A stretch of 64,000 nt of DNA from Sphingomonas taxi (GTDB taxonomy: Bacteria; Pseudomonadota; Alphaproteobacteria; Sphingomonadales; Sphingomonadaceae): contig QFMX01000009.1 in NCBI GenBank assembly GCA_003240625.1, positions 72,365-136,364 on the forward strand, written 5' to 3'. The position numbers and the translations under genes are program-made. Shown piece after piece: positions 26,542-35,385 of this stretch. Position 1 is the stretch's first letter. The number at the start of each line of letters is the position of its first letter. The notes below the pieces were generated by a model. The model saw only the letters and a program-made list of their open reading frames with translations, was not told the origin of the DNA and searched no databases.

Positions 26542-27462
26542 ATGAGCGAGCTGCCGCTGACGCTGACCCGCGTGCAATTCCCGCCACTGACGCCGACGAT
26601 CGTCCGCAAGAACTTCCTCGGTCGCTGGCTGGCACCGCTGCTGTCGGCGGCGATCCTGATCGCCGCGCTATGGCAGCTTCGAGGACTCGACGTTGCCGGT
26701 ATGCTCCGCCTAGTGCCGCGCTCGCCGCTGTTCTGGACGATCTTCGCGCTCGGCTATCTGGTCACGCCGTTCAGCGAATGGGTGATCTACCGGCGGCTGT
26801 GGCAATTGCCGCCGAGCGGTATCTTCGCGCTGTTGCGCAAGCGGATCAGCAACGAGATCGTGCTCGGTTACTCGGGCGAGCTGTATTTCTACGGTTGGGC
26901 GCGCAAGCATGCGAGCATGGTCGGCACGCCGTTCGGTGCGATCAAGGACGTCTCGATTCTGTCCGCCGTCGTCGCCAACGTCTGCACGCTGGTGCTGGCG
27001 GTTGTCAGCTGGCAGGCGCTCGGCGCGCTGCATCTCGGTACCGATGCGAAGGTGATGACGGTGTCCGCGGCGAGCATGGCGGTTCCCTCGCTCGTCACGC
27101 TCGTCCTGCGCAAGAAACTGCTGACGCTGCCGCGTCCCGAACTGAACCGGATCGCGGTCATCCATCTTCTGCGGATCGTCGCGACCACCTTGTTCGCCGC
27201 GTTGCTGTGGGCTGCGGTGATGCCCGCCGCGCCGATCGCCTGGTGGCTGGCGCTGGCGACTTTGCGCCTGCTCGTGTCGCGCCTGCCGCTGCTGCCCAAC
27301 AAGGACATCGTGTTCGCCGGACTGGTCGCGTTCACCGTCGGGCGGACGTCCGAGGTGACCGCGGTGCTGACCATGATCGCGGGCCTCTGGCTCGTCACCC
27401 ACCTGCTGCTCGGCGCTGCGCTGACGGCCGTCGAACTCGTCACCATGGAGCGTACGAAGTGA
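26542..27462 (+). CDS. Flippase-like integral membrane protein (LPG-synthase TM / UPF0104 family)
   Basis: A 306-residue protein with about seven or eight membrane helices, resembling the AglD/YbhN/MprF-membrane-domain family. The cytosolic stretch RKRISNEIVLGYSGELYFYGWARK and the late motif SRLPLLPNKD are typical in pattern. AGGAG lies at the right distance before the ATG. It is divergent from the DUF2334-glycosyltransferase genes and its stop overlaps the next gene's GTG start. A role in lipid or glycolipid translocation is plausible. Confidence 0.75.
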   Translation: MSELPLTLTRVQFPPLTPTIVRKNFLGRWLAPLLSAAILIAALWQLRGLDVAGMLRLVPRSPLFWTIFALGYLVTPFSEWVIYRRLWQLPPSGIFALLRKRISNEIVLGYSGELYFYGWARKHASMVGTPFGAIKDVSILSAVVANVCTLVLAVVSWQALGALHLGTDAKVMTVSAASMAVPSLVTLVLRKKLLTLPRPELNRIAVIHLLRIVATTLFAALLWAAVMPAAPIAWWLALATLRLLVSRLPLLPNKDIVFAGLVAFTVGRTSEVTAVLTMIAGLWLVTHLLLGAALTAVELVTMERTK

Positions 27463-27980
27463 TCCTGCCTGTCGTCCTGGCACTTGCCGCCGCATCGCCC
27501 ACGGTCATGCCGCCTTCGACCCCGGCGCTCGGCACGGCGGAGGCACGTTGCCGCCCGCACGAGCCGGGCCCGGCGCTGATCGTCGACGTCGACGGCCTGA
27601 AGGACCGCGTCGGCGTCGTGCGCGCCGAACTCTACCCCGCGCGCGACGGCGATTTTCTGGCCGACGACAATGTCCTGATCGGGCAGGGCAAGACCTTCCG
27701 TCGTGCCGTCCTTGCCGTCCCCGCCACGGGGCCGGTGTCGCTGTGCCTGCGCGTCCCCGGACCCGGGACCTATGCGCTGAGCGTGGTCCATGCGCGCGAC
27801 GGCGGCCATGGTTTCAGCCTGCTCCACGACGGCATCGGCTTCGCGAGCAATCCGAAGCTCGGCCATGCCAAGCCGCATGCGGATCAGGCGAGCGTCGCAG
27901 TGCATGCGGGACTCACCACCACGCATGTCGTGATGAACTACCGCAGCGGGCTGTTTTCGTTCGCGCCGCTCAAACGCTGA
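27459..27980 (+). CDS. DUF2141 domain protein, exported
   Basis: A 173-residue protein with a short hydrophobic N-terminus that could be a signal peptide (VVLALAAASPTVMP). The DUF2141 pattern follows: a beta-rich domain with GVVRAELYP, ARDGGHGFSLLHDGIGFASN and an internal Cys pair. The GTG start overlaps the preceding stop by four bases, so it is coupled to the flippase-like gene. Function unknown. Confidence 0.8.
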   Translation: MILPVVLALAAASPTVMPPSTPALGTAEARCRPHEPGPALIVDVDGLKDRVGVVRAELYPARDGDFLADDNVLIGQGKTFRRAVLAVPATGPVSLCLRVPGPGTYALSVVHARDGGHGFSLLHDGIGFASNPKLGHAKPHADQASVAVHAGLTTTHVVMNYRSGLFSFAPLKR

Positions 27981-28058
27981 CGCTGCGCACGACACATTCG
28001 CACTGAGGACGATGACCGGCTGCGGCGTCACCGCACCGAACGACGACGGGATGAAGAC

Positions 28059-29087
28059 ATGGCGATGGTACGATATGGAGTGCTGGCCGCAGCGACCGCG
28101 ATGCTGGCGGGCACCACGGCTACGGCGACGGCGACGCCCGTGCAGGCGCGCGACGTCACGCTCATGACCTACAACGTGCACGGCCTGCCATGGCCGATCA
28201 CCGACGATCGCTCGGTCGATCTCCGCGCGATCGGCACGCGGTTGCGGGCGATGCGCAATGCTGGCGATCAGCCCGGCATCGTCGTCCTGCAGGAGGCCTT
28301 CGTGGATAACGCCAAGGCGATCGGTCGGACCGCCGGCTATCGGTACGCCGCATTCGGCCCGGCCGAGAACGCGACGGCGACCATCCCCCGCAACGACGAC
28401 GGTTTCGTCTCGGAGGGCAGCCGGCTGGTCGGCGAACGGCTCGGCAAGCATGTCGACAGCGGTCTGGCGATCTTTTCCGATTACCCGATCCTGGCCGTCC
28501 GGCGCATGGCCTACCCGGTCTGCGCGGGCTATGACTGCCTTGCCAACAAGGGCGCGGTGGCGGCGTTGATCGCGGTGCCGGGCATTGCGACGCCGTTCGT
28601 CGTGGTCGACACGCACCTCAATTCGAACACCGCGTCGGGCGCGCCGTCGCCGCGCGCGATCTATGCGTATAGGCGGCAGCTCGACCTGCTCGCGGACTTC
28701 ATCGGTTCGCTTGGCGCCAGCGATCGGCCGATCCTTGTGGCAGGCGATTTCAACGTCGGCCGCGATCTCGCGCGGCGGACGCATTTCGACCTGCGCATGC
28801 TGGGCGGCGAGGCGTCGCTACAGACCGCCGTGGCGTCCTGCCGCATCGCCCCGCGCTGTCCGGTGGCAGAGCCGTCGGGGATGGCGCTGTCGATCGGTCG
28901 CGGCAAGGACTGGATGATGTACCGCCCGTCGCCGACGGTACGGATCCGTCCGGTCGCGCTCGCAGCGCCGTTCGGGCAGGCGGCAAACGGAACGATGCTG
29001 TCGGATCATGTCGGCGTGTCGGTCCGCTATCGGATCGACACGCTCCCCGCACCCGCCGCATCGATCACCACGATCGCGAGCCGGTAA
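28059..29087 (+). CDS. Exported endonuclease/exonuclease/phosphatase family protein
   Basis: A 342-residue EEP protein with a signal peptide cleaved near ATPVQA. Motifs are TLMTYNVHGLPWP, VVLQEAFVDNA (metal Glu), VDTHLNSNTASG (catalytic His), LVAGDFNVGRD and LSDHVGVSVRY. The large central loop with several Cys residues and the export signal resemble secreted sphingomyelinase/phospholipase C-type members, though DNase activity is not excluded. Third gene of the rightward cluster beginning at 26542. Confidence 0.85.
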   Translation: MAMVRYGVLAAATAMLAGTTATATATPVQARDVTLMTYNVHGLPWPITDDRSVDLRAIGTRLRAMRNAGDQPGIVVLQEAFVDNAKAIGRTAGYRYAAFGPAENATATIPRNDDGFVSEGSRLVGERLGKHVDSGLAIFSDYPILAVRRMAYPVCAGYDCLANKGAVAALIAVPGIATPFVVVDTHLNSNTASGAPSPRAIYAYRRQLDLLADFIGSLGASDRPILVAGDFNVGRDLARRTHFDLRMLGGEASLQTAVASCRIAPRCPVAEPSGMALSIGRGKDWMMYRPSPTVRIRPVALAAPFGQAANGTMLSDHVGVSVRYRIDTLPAPAASITTIASR

Positions 29088-29201
29088 CGCGGAGAGGGCG
29101 GGATCGGTCTCGGCACAGCGATTGCGACCCTCGGTGGAACGTCGAGGGCGCTGCTGCGCTGTGCTTCACGCGGGCAGCTTCCCGCCGCGAGGACGATCGA
29201 T

Positions 29202-29447
29202 ATGGCCGACACGAGGACTGCGATACTATACCGGATGATCCTCCCCGATCATGTCTGCCCGTTCGGGGTTCGTGCGAAGGCGATGCTGGAAGATCGAGGC
29301 TTCGAGGTTCAGGACCGGATCCTGCGGTCGCGCGATGAGGTAGACGCCTTCAAGGCGGAGCACGGTGTCGCGACCACGCCCCAGATTTTCATCGACGACG
29401 AACGGATCGGCGGCAGCGACGATCTCGAACGGTATTTCGCATCATGA
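29202..29447 (+). CDS. Glutaredoxin-like protein
   Basis: An 81-residue thioredoxin-fold protein. The active site is CPFG (Cys 19, no second Cys), so it is a monothiol glutaredoxin variant; the cis-proline motif TTPQIFID and GGSDDLERYF for glutathione binding are present. It starts a three-gene operon with four-base overlaps to TspO and the DCC protein. Confidence 0.88.
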   Translation: MADTRTAILYRMILPDHVCPFGVRAKAMLEDRGFEVQDRILRSRDEVDAFKAEHGVATTPQIFIDDERIGGSDDLERYFAS

Positions 29448-29983
29448 GCGAGGGGAGGACCATCAGCCCCCGCGCGGGACTGTCGCGCCCGGCGGCCTTG
29501 GCGATCGTGGCGACGGTGCTCGGTGCCAGCGCGGTGCTCGGGCGTCGCAATGCGCCCGACCGGTCGCATCCCGGCATTCGCCGTTGGTACAAGCGGCTCG
29601 ACAAGCCGTCCTATACGCCACCGGACGCGGCGTTCGGCGCGGTGTGGCCGGTGCTCGAAACGGGGCTCGCGGTCGGCGGGTACAGGTTGCTCCGCCAGCC
29701 GCCCGGCGCGCCGCGCAACACGGCGGTCGGCCTGTGGTTGGTCAACAGCGCGATGATCGGCGGCTGGACCGAAATCTTCTTCCGCAAGAAGGCGCTCGGG
29801 TCGAGCATGGCGGCGTCGGGGGCGATGATCGTCACCGGTGCTGTGTACGTCGTGGCGGCGGACCGGGTGGACCGGACTGCTGCGGCGACGGCGATACCCT
29901 TCGTCGCCTGGCTGGGTTTCGCCACGCTGCTCGCCGAGCGCATATGGCAGCGCAACCGGCACGCTGAAGACGACGTCACATGA
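29444..29983 (+). CDS. TspO/MBR family protein
   Basis: A 179-residue membrane protein of the tryptophan-rich sensory/translocator family, usually five helices. The signature WYKRLDKPSYTPPDAAFG, VWPVLETGLAVGGYRL and the late W-rich segments fit. The N-terminus is about 25 residues longer than in typical TspO. Bacterial TspO binds porphyrins and influences tetrapyrrole and stress responses. It is translationally coupled on both sides with redox genes. Confidence 0.85.
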   Translation: MSEGRTISPRAGLSRPAALAIVATVLGASAVLGRRNAPDRSHPGIRRWYKRLDKPSYTPPDAAFGAVWPVLETGLAVGGYRLLRQPPGAPRNTAVGLWLVNSAMIGGWTEIFFRKKALGSSMAASGAMIVTGAVYVVAADRVDRTAAATAIPFVAWLGFATLLAERIWQRNRHAEDDVT

Positions 29984-30342
29984 CACGTCTCACCGTCTGG
30001 CACGATGGTGGCTGCCCGCTATGCCGACGGGAAATCGCGGCGATGCGCCGGTTGGACCGTCGCGGCGCGATCGAGTTCGTCGACGTCAGCGACGGCGCCA
30101 GCGCTTGCCCGATCGACCGCGATGCGTTGCTCGCGCGTTTCCATGCGCGCGAAGACGGCAAGATTCTATCGGGCGCAGCCGCGTTCGCGGCGATGTGGCG
30201 CGCCATCCCCCTGCTTCGACCGCTGGGCCTTGCCGCACGCAACCCTCTCGTACTGGCCGGACTCGAACGCGCCTACCGCCGGTTCCTGCGCGTTCGTCCC
30301 CGTCTCCAGTTCCTCGCCCGCAAGCTGGAACGCGCGCCCTAG
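29980..30342 (+). CDS. DCC family thiol-disulfide oxidoreductase (DUF393)
   Basis: A 120-residue protein. The WHDGGCPLCRREI start has the DxxCPxC motif of the DCC family (Cys 12 and Cys 15), and GAAAFAAMWRAIP matches the family's middle block. It ends only six bases from the convergent glpD stop. It is the last gene of the glutaredoxin-TspO operon, which suggests a shared role in thiol redox or haem-related stress (inference). Confidence 0.88.
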   Translation: MTRLTVWHDGGCPLCRREIAAMRRLDRRGAIEFVDVSDGASACPIDRDALLARFHAREDGKILSGAAAFAAMWRAIPLLRPLGLAARNPLVLAGLERAYRRFLRVRPRLQFLARKLERAP

Positions 30343-30348
30343 CTACCG

Positions 30349-31857
30349 TTATGGACGGTCGCGATCTGCGCGCGCGGGATCTGTCCGTGTGGCCAGATAC
30401 GCTTCCACTGCAGCCTGGAGCGGAGCGCCGCCGTGAAGGCCGAGCTTGGTCCGCCGCCACAATATGTCTTCTGCGGTCTGCGCCCATTCCTCGTCGATCA
30501 GATAATCGATTTCGCGCGTAGAGAGCCCCTGGCCGATGTCGTCGAGACGGGTCGCGTCGCCAAGGACGCGCTCGATCCTCGTACCATATGCGTGCGCCAT
30601 GCGGGTGGCGTTGACGGCGTCGAGGAACGGCCAGCGCGATCGGACGCTCTTCAAAAACGCTGCGAAGTCGCCGTTCGGAAGGTCGCCGCCCGGCAGGGGC
30701 ACGCCCGCGGTCCAGGGTTTCGCCATGGCGGGTAGGAACGGCGCAAGGTCTTCGAGCGCGTGTTCCGACAGCCGACGATAGGTCGTGATCTTGCCCCCGA
30801 ACGCGGACAGGATCTGCGGCGCTTCGTCGGTGCCGAGCCGCAGGACATAATCGCGCGTGACTTCGGAGGCGTTCTCGTTGCCGTCGTCGAACAGCGGGCG
30901 GACGCCCGAATAGCTGCCGACGACGTCGCTCGCACCGACCTGTCGCGAGAAGTAGCGGTTGACGCTGTCACACAGATACTCGGTCTCGTCGGGGTCGATC
31001 GTCGGGTGCGACGGGTCGCCTTCATAGGGCTTGTCGGTGGTGCCGATCAGCGTGAAGTCGTCCTCATAGGGGATCGCGAAGATGATCCGCTTGTCGGGGT
31101 TCTGGAGGATATACGCGTGCTCGCCCTCGAACAGCTTTTTCACGATGATGTGGCTGCCCTTGACCAGGCGGGGCGGGCGCTCGGCATGCGCCTGGGGCAT
31201 TTCGGCGAGCACCTTGCTCACCCAAGGCCCCGAGGTGTTGGCGATCGCACGAGCGGTGACGGTGCTGCCGTCGCCGAGCGTCGCGACCCAGTGGTCGGAC
31301 TCCCGACGCGCGCCTTCGAAGCTGGTATGCGTGCGGATCTGCGCGCCGCGTTCGGCGGCGTCGAGCGCGTTCAGGACCACCAGTCGTGCGTCGTCGACCC
31401 AACCGTCCGAATAGACGAAACCGTGGCGGATAGGCTTCAGACCTGCGCCCCAGTCGGTCTTGTCGAGCCGGACGCCCTTCGATTTCGGCAAGCGGGTCCG
31501 GCCGCCGATATGATCGTAGAGGAACAGCCCGAGGCGAATCAGCCAGGCCGGGCGCATGCCGGCAGCGAGCGGCATGACGAACCGCATCGGGCTGATCAGA
31601 TGCGGCGCGACGTCGATGAGTTTCTCGCGCTCGGCCAGCGCTTCGCGGACCAGCCGGAACTCGTAATATTCGAGATAGCGCAGGCCGCCATGAATCAGCT
31701 TGGTGCTCGACGACGAGGTATGCGAGGCGAGGTCGTCGCGCTCGACCAGCATCACGCTCAACCCACGCCCGGCGGCGTCGCGCGCAATGCCGGTGCCGTT
31801 CACGCCGCCGCCGATCACCAGCAGGTCGACGTCGATGTCGCGTTGCGAATCACTCAT
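30349..31857 (-). CDS. glpD: Aerobic glycerol-3-phosphate dehydrogenase
   Basis: GlpD oxidises glycerol 3-phosphate to dihydroxyacetone phosphate and passes electrons to quinone at the inner membrane. The FAD site is LLVIGGGVNGTGIARDAAGR, followed by STKLIHGGLRYLEYYEF and, later, YSGVRPLFDD. The 502 residues are normal. The start overlaps the glpK stop by four bases. It is the last gene of glpF-glpK-glpD. Confidence 0.96.
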   Translation of the reverse strand: MSDSQRDIDVDLLVIGGGVNGTGIARDAAGRGLSVMLVERDDLASHTSSSSTKLIHGGLRYLEYYEFRLVREALAEREKLIDVAPHLISPMRFVMPLAAGMRPAWLIRLGLFLYDHIGGRTRLPKSKGVRLDKTDWGAGLKPIRHGFVYSDGWVDDARLVVLNALDAAERGAQIRTHTSFEGARRESDHWVATLGDGSTVTARAIANTSGPWVSKVLAEMPQAHAERPPRLVKGSHIIVKKLFEGEHAYILQNPDKRIIFAIPYEDDFTLIGTTDKPYEGDPSHPTIDPDETEYLCDSVNRYFSRQVGASDVVGSYSGVRPLFDDGNENASEVTRDYVLRLGTDEAPQILSAFGGKITTYRRLSEHALEDLAPFLPAMAKPWTAGVPLPGGDLPNGDFAAFLKSVRSRWPFLDAVNATRMAHAYGTRIERVLGDATRLDDIGQGLSTREIDYLIDEEWAQTAEDILWRRTKLGLHGGAPLQAAVEAYLATRTDPARADRDRP

Positions 31858-33341
31858 GCCTTGGCCCTCGAGCTGGTTCGGTCGATGGCGTCCTGCCAGC
31901 CGGCCATCAGTTTCGTGCGCTCGTCGCTCTTCATCTTCGGATTGAAAATCCGGTCTTCCTTCCAGGTGGCGACGATGTCGTCGGGGCCGTTCCAGATCCC
32001 CACCGCCATGCCGGCGAGGAAGGCGGCGCCCGCCGCGGTCGTCTCGATGTTCGCGGGCCGGACGACGTCGGTGTCGAGCATGTCGGCGAGGAACTGGCAG
32101 AACCAGTCGTTCGCCGCCATGCCGCCGTCGACGCGAATCTGGCGGGCATCGCGCGCACCGTCGGCGACCATCGCGTTCATCAGGTCCGCGGTCTGGTAGG
32201 CGACCGATTCGAGCGCGGCGCGGGCGATGTGCGATCCGGTCGCGGCGAAGGTGAGCCCGGTGATGCTCGCGCGCGCGTCGGGGTCCCAGTGCGGCGCGCC
32301 CAGGCCGACGAACGCCGGCACCATGTAGACGCCGTCATTCCCGTCGAGCTTGGTCGCCATGTCGTTCGTGTCGGAAGCCTGATTGATCAGGCCCAGCCCA
32401 TCGCGCAGCCACTTCACCGCCGCGCCTGCGACGAAGATCGAGCCTTCCAGCGCATAGGTGATCTCACCGTCGAGCTGATAGGCGATCGTCGTCAGCATGC
32501 CGTTCTTGCTGGTCACGGCCTCCTTGCCGGTATTGAGCAGCACGAAACAGCCGGTGCCGTAGGTCGATTTGGCATCGCCACGCTGGAAACAGGCCTGGCC
32601 GACGACCGCCGCCTGCTGGTCGCCCGCCATGCCGCCGATCGGCACCGCCGTGCCGAGCAGGTCCGGCGTGGTTTCGCCGAAGATCGTGCTGTTGTTCTTG
32701 ACGTCGGGCAACAGGCTCTCGGGAATGTCGAGCATCCGCAGCATGTCCGGGTCCCACGCGCCCTTGTGGATGTCGAACAACAGCGTGCGCGAGGCGTTCG
32801 ACGCGTCGGTTGCGTGAACCTTGCCCCCGGTCAGCCGCCAGAGAAGGAAGCTGTCGATCGTCCCGAAGGCGAGTTCGCCCTTGTCGGCGCGGGCGCGGAC
32901 GCCATCGACATTGTCGAGGATCCATTTGAGCTTGGTACCCGAGAAATACGGGTCGAGGATCAGCCCGGTCCGCTCTCGCACCAGCGGTTCGTTGCCGTCC
33001 GCCTTGAGCTGCGCACAGAGCTTTGCGGTGCGGCGATCCTGCCAGACGATCGCGTTGTGGACGGGCTTGCCGGTCTTGCGGTCCCAGACCACGACCGTCT
33101 CGCGCTGGTTGGTGATGCCGATCGCGGCAACCTTGCCGCCGTCCGCTTCCGCGGCCTCTTTCAAGGTCGCGACGGTGTCGCGCCAGATGTCCTCGGGGTC
33201 ATGCTCGACCCAGCCCGATTGCGGATAATGCTGGGCGAATTCGCGGCGGACCGTCTGCCGGGGGACGCCATCGGTGCCGAACGTCATGCTGCGGGTCGAA
33301 GTCGTGCCCTGGTCGATCGCCAGGATGATGGTGTCGGTCAC
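31854..33341 (-). CDS. glpK: Glycerol kinase
   Basis: GlpK phosphorylates glycerol with ATP. The ATPase-fold phosphate 1 motif is AIDQGTTSTRS, GITNQRETVVVWD follows, and GGMAGDQQAAVVGQ and DGGMAANDWFCQF are the typical later motifs. The protein has 495 residues, full length. It lies between glpF (17 bases upstream) and glpD (four-base overlap), so all three are probably cotranscribed. Confidence 0.97.
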   Translation of the reverse strand: MTDTIILAIDQGTTSTRSMTFGTDGVPRQTVRREFAQHYPQSGWVEHDPEDIWRDTVATLKEAAEADGGKVAAIGITNQRETVVVWDRKTGKPVHNAIVWQDRRTAKLCAQLKADGNEPLVRERTGLILDPYFSGTKLKWILDNVDGVRARADKGELAFGTIDSFLLWRLTGGKVHATDASNASRTLLFDIHKGAWDPDMLRMLDIPESLLPDVKNNSTIFGETTPDLLGTAVPIGGMAGDQQAAVVGQACFQRGDAKSTYGTGCFVLLNTGKEAVTSKNGMLTTIAYQLDGEITYALEGSIFVAGAAVKWLRDGLGLINQASDTNDMATKLDGNDGVYMVPAFVGLGAPHWDPDARASITGLTFAATGSHIARAALESVAYQTADLMNAMVADGARDARQIRVDGGMAANDWFCQFLADMLDTDVVRPANIETTAAGAAFLAGMAVGIWNGPDDIVATWKEDRIFNPKMKSDERTKLMAGWQDAIDRTSSRAKA

Positions 33342-33358
33342 GCCTTACACTCCTCGAA

Positions 33359-34168
33359 TCATTGCGGGCCCGCGACGGGCTTGTCGCGTGGCAGGAAGGG
33401 GCGGACCAACAGATGCTGCGCACCGCCACCGATCACCGCGCCGATCAATGGTCCGGCGATCGGCGCCCACCAGTAATTGCCGACGCCGGGAAAGGCCGAT
33501 GCGTCCCAACCCATCAGCCATGCGAAGGTACGGGGGCCGAGATCGCGTGCGGGATTGATCGCCCAACCTTCCAGATATCCCATCGACGCACCGATCACGG
33601 CAACCAGCAGGCCGATCACGATCGCCCCGAAATTGGCTTGCGGGGCCATGGTATTGAACTCGTCGGTGATCGCGAAGATCCCGAACATCAGAATTGCGGT
33701 CAGGATGATCTCGTCGACGAAACCCTTCATCGTCGTCACCGCAAGGCCGGGCGCGGTGAAGAACACGCCTGCGCCACCGCCGCCGGCGCGCGTCAGATGC
33801 TGGGTCGCGTTGAAGTGGTCGATGACGTTGTAATACAGCGCATAGACGATCGCGGCGCCGACGAACGCGCCGACCAGCTGCGCGCACCAATAGGGCAGCA
33901 CCTTCTTCCACGGAAACCCGCGGTACAGTGCGAGCGCCAGCGTGACCCCGGGATTTGCATGCGTCCCCGATACCGCGCCGGTGACGTAGATCGAGATCGA
34001 TACCGCCATGCCCCAGGTGATGCACACGCCCCAATAGGCGGTCTTGTACGGGCTGGGATCGTACAGCGTGTACATCGCGGCGACCGACAGGCCGAAGGTC
34101 ATCACGATACAGATCGCGATCGCCTCGGAAATCAGCTCCCCGAGAAAGGCTTTGGCGTGCGGGCTCAT
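33359..34168 (-). CDS. glpF: Glycerol uptake facilitator (MIP/aquaglyceroporin)
   Basis: A 269-residue channel with six helices and two half-helices. The first pore motif is HANPGVTLALA (NPG in place of NPA) and the second is AINPARDLGPR, whose Asp after Arg marks the glycerol-conducting branch. The A-to-G change at the first motif is a known variation in bacterial members but is worth noting. First gene of the glycerol operon. Confidence 0.9.
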   Translation of the reverse strand: MSPHAKAFLGELISEAIAICIVMTFGLSVAAMYTLYDPSPYKTAYWGVCITWGMAVSISIYVTGAVSGTHANPGVTLALALYRGFPWKKVLPYWCAQLVGAFVGAAIVYALYYNVIDHFNATQHLTRAGGGGAGVFFTAPGLAVTTMKGFVDEIILTAILMFGIFAITDEFNTMAPQANFGAIVIGLLVAVIGASMGYLEGWAINPARDLGPRTFAWLMGWDASAFPGVGNYWWAPIAGPLIGAVIGGGAQHLLVRPFLPRDKPVAGPQ

Positions 34169-34484
34169 TTGCCCTTTCTAACATTCGGTACGGTTTGGTC
34201 GAGTGCCGGAAGCGCAAAGCGCACCGGCCGCCGCCTCGGACTGGCGCAAAGACTTGCACGCGCCGTCGCATGACGCAAAATGGTGACGGTTGCAGGACGT
34301 TGCTGGGCATACCCAGCCTCAGTATCGGTCCGTAACAATCGGGCGTCTGCCACGGTTGGTACACCCGAATATGAAAGTCGGGGACGGAGCAGCACGGCCC
34401 ATCGCCCAATGAACGCGACCAATCGGGACGAATCGTAATCGGAACGAATTGCCGTCTTTCGATCCACCAAAGTTCCGCGCGGAA
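34169..34484. other. Glycerol operon upstream region
   Basis: About 316 bases without a convincing gene. The minus-strand sequence AGAAAGGG close to the glpF ATG may be its ribosome site. CCGTACCGAATG lies near the start, but no clear GlpR-type palindrome was found. Open frames here have no family features. Confidence 0.4.
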
Positions 34485-35081
34485 TTACTCAGTCGATGCG
34501 AGGGGGTGAGGGTTACGGTCAGAAGGCGAAGCCGACACCCTCGATCGCCACTGAGCGGCGGTAGTTTCCCAGATACCCGCCGGCATGCGTCCGCTGACGA
34601 AATCCCTCGGTCCGACCTGGATCAGGCGCATGCCCTCGCGTTCCGAAAGGCGGCGGGATGGCATGTTCGCCATCGCCTTGGGTACGCGCATGACCGGGAA
34701 GCCGAGCACGTCGAACCAATAGTCCGTGGCCAGCTTGCACGCTTCCGTCATCAGGCCCTGCCCATGCCAGTCCAGCCCAAGCCAGAAGCCCCGATTGTCG
34801 TTAGGTCTGTCCGCCACGCTGATGACGCCGATCAAGGGGCGTTGCTTCCCATTGAGCCGGATAGACCACGCCCATTCGATCCCTTGCGCTACCGAGGGAA
34901 AGGTCACCTCCTGCAACAGCCTGCGCGCGCCATCGGCGGGATAGGGCCATTGCATGCCATGCGAGAGGTATCGGACGATCTCCCAATGCGGGAACAGTCG
35001 CTGTATCGCGTGGCTATCGGCTAGCACCAGGGGTTCGAGCGCGATCCTGTCACCCTGCAATCTCGGCACATCGTTTCGCAT
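34485..35081 (-). CDS. GNAT family N-acetyltransferase (RimJ/RimL type)
   Basis: A 198-residue acetyltransferase. It starts with RLQGDRIALEPLVLADS, typical of the RimJ/RimL group, has the acetyl-CoA loop region FWLGLDWHGQGLMTEA, and ends with a short extension. I chose the ATG at 35081 because residues upstream of it look non-conserved. The target may be a protein N-terminus or a small molecule. Base composition is slightly lower in GC than its neighbours. Confidence 0.82.
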   Translation of the reverse strand: MRNDVPRLQGDRIALEPLVLADSHAIQRLFPHWEIVRYLSHGMQWPYPADGARRLLQEVTFPSVAQGIEWAWSIRLNGKQRPLIGVISVADRPNDNRGFWLGLDWHGQGLMTEACKLATDYWFDVLGFPVMRVPKAMANMPSRRLSEREGMRLIQVGPRDFVSGRMPAGIWETTAAQWRSRVSASPSDRNPHPLASTE

Positions 35082-35268
35082 GAATAACGGTAGCAGGACT
35101 ATTCGCGCGGTAATTGTACGGAAGCGCCAAGTCCCGCCCCGCGAGCGATAATCGATGGATCTTCGCTGGATGGCTTCGGATGAAATCAGGATCCTATGGG
35201 ACCCTCGGGGCGTCGCACGATCTGAAATGTCTGGGAGATCCGCATCATCGTGCAAACCGGGAAGGGGG

Positions 35269-35344
35269 TGGTGCCGGTTGCAGGAATCGAACCCGCGACA
35301 TCCAGTTTACAAAACTGGCGCTCTACCAACTGAGCTAAACCGGC
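35269..35344 (-). tRNA. tRNA-Thr (anticodon TGT)
   Basis: The minus strand folds as a standard cloverleaf: acceptor GCCGGTT pairs with AACCGGC, the D stem has AGCTCAGTTGGTAGAGC, the anticodon arm is CCAGT-TTTGTAA-ACTGG with anticodon TGT, and the T arm is GCGGGTTCGATTCCTGC. The 3' CCA is encoded in the DNA. Length is 76 with CCA. Confidence 0.95.
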
Positions 35345-35385
35345 CCATGCGTCGGGCGCTGCCCGGTGCGTCGCGACCCAATGCT

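Noticed and set aside
34165..34470. Open frame upstream of glpF
   Set aside because: It overlaps the glpF start and has no recognisable protein features; better explained as a promoter region.
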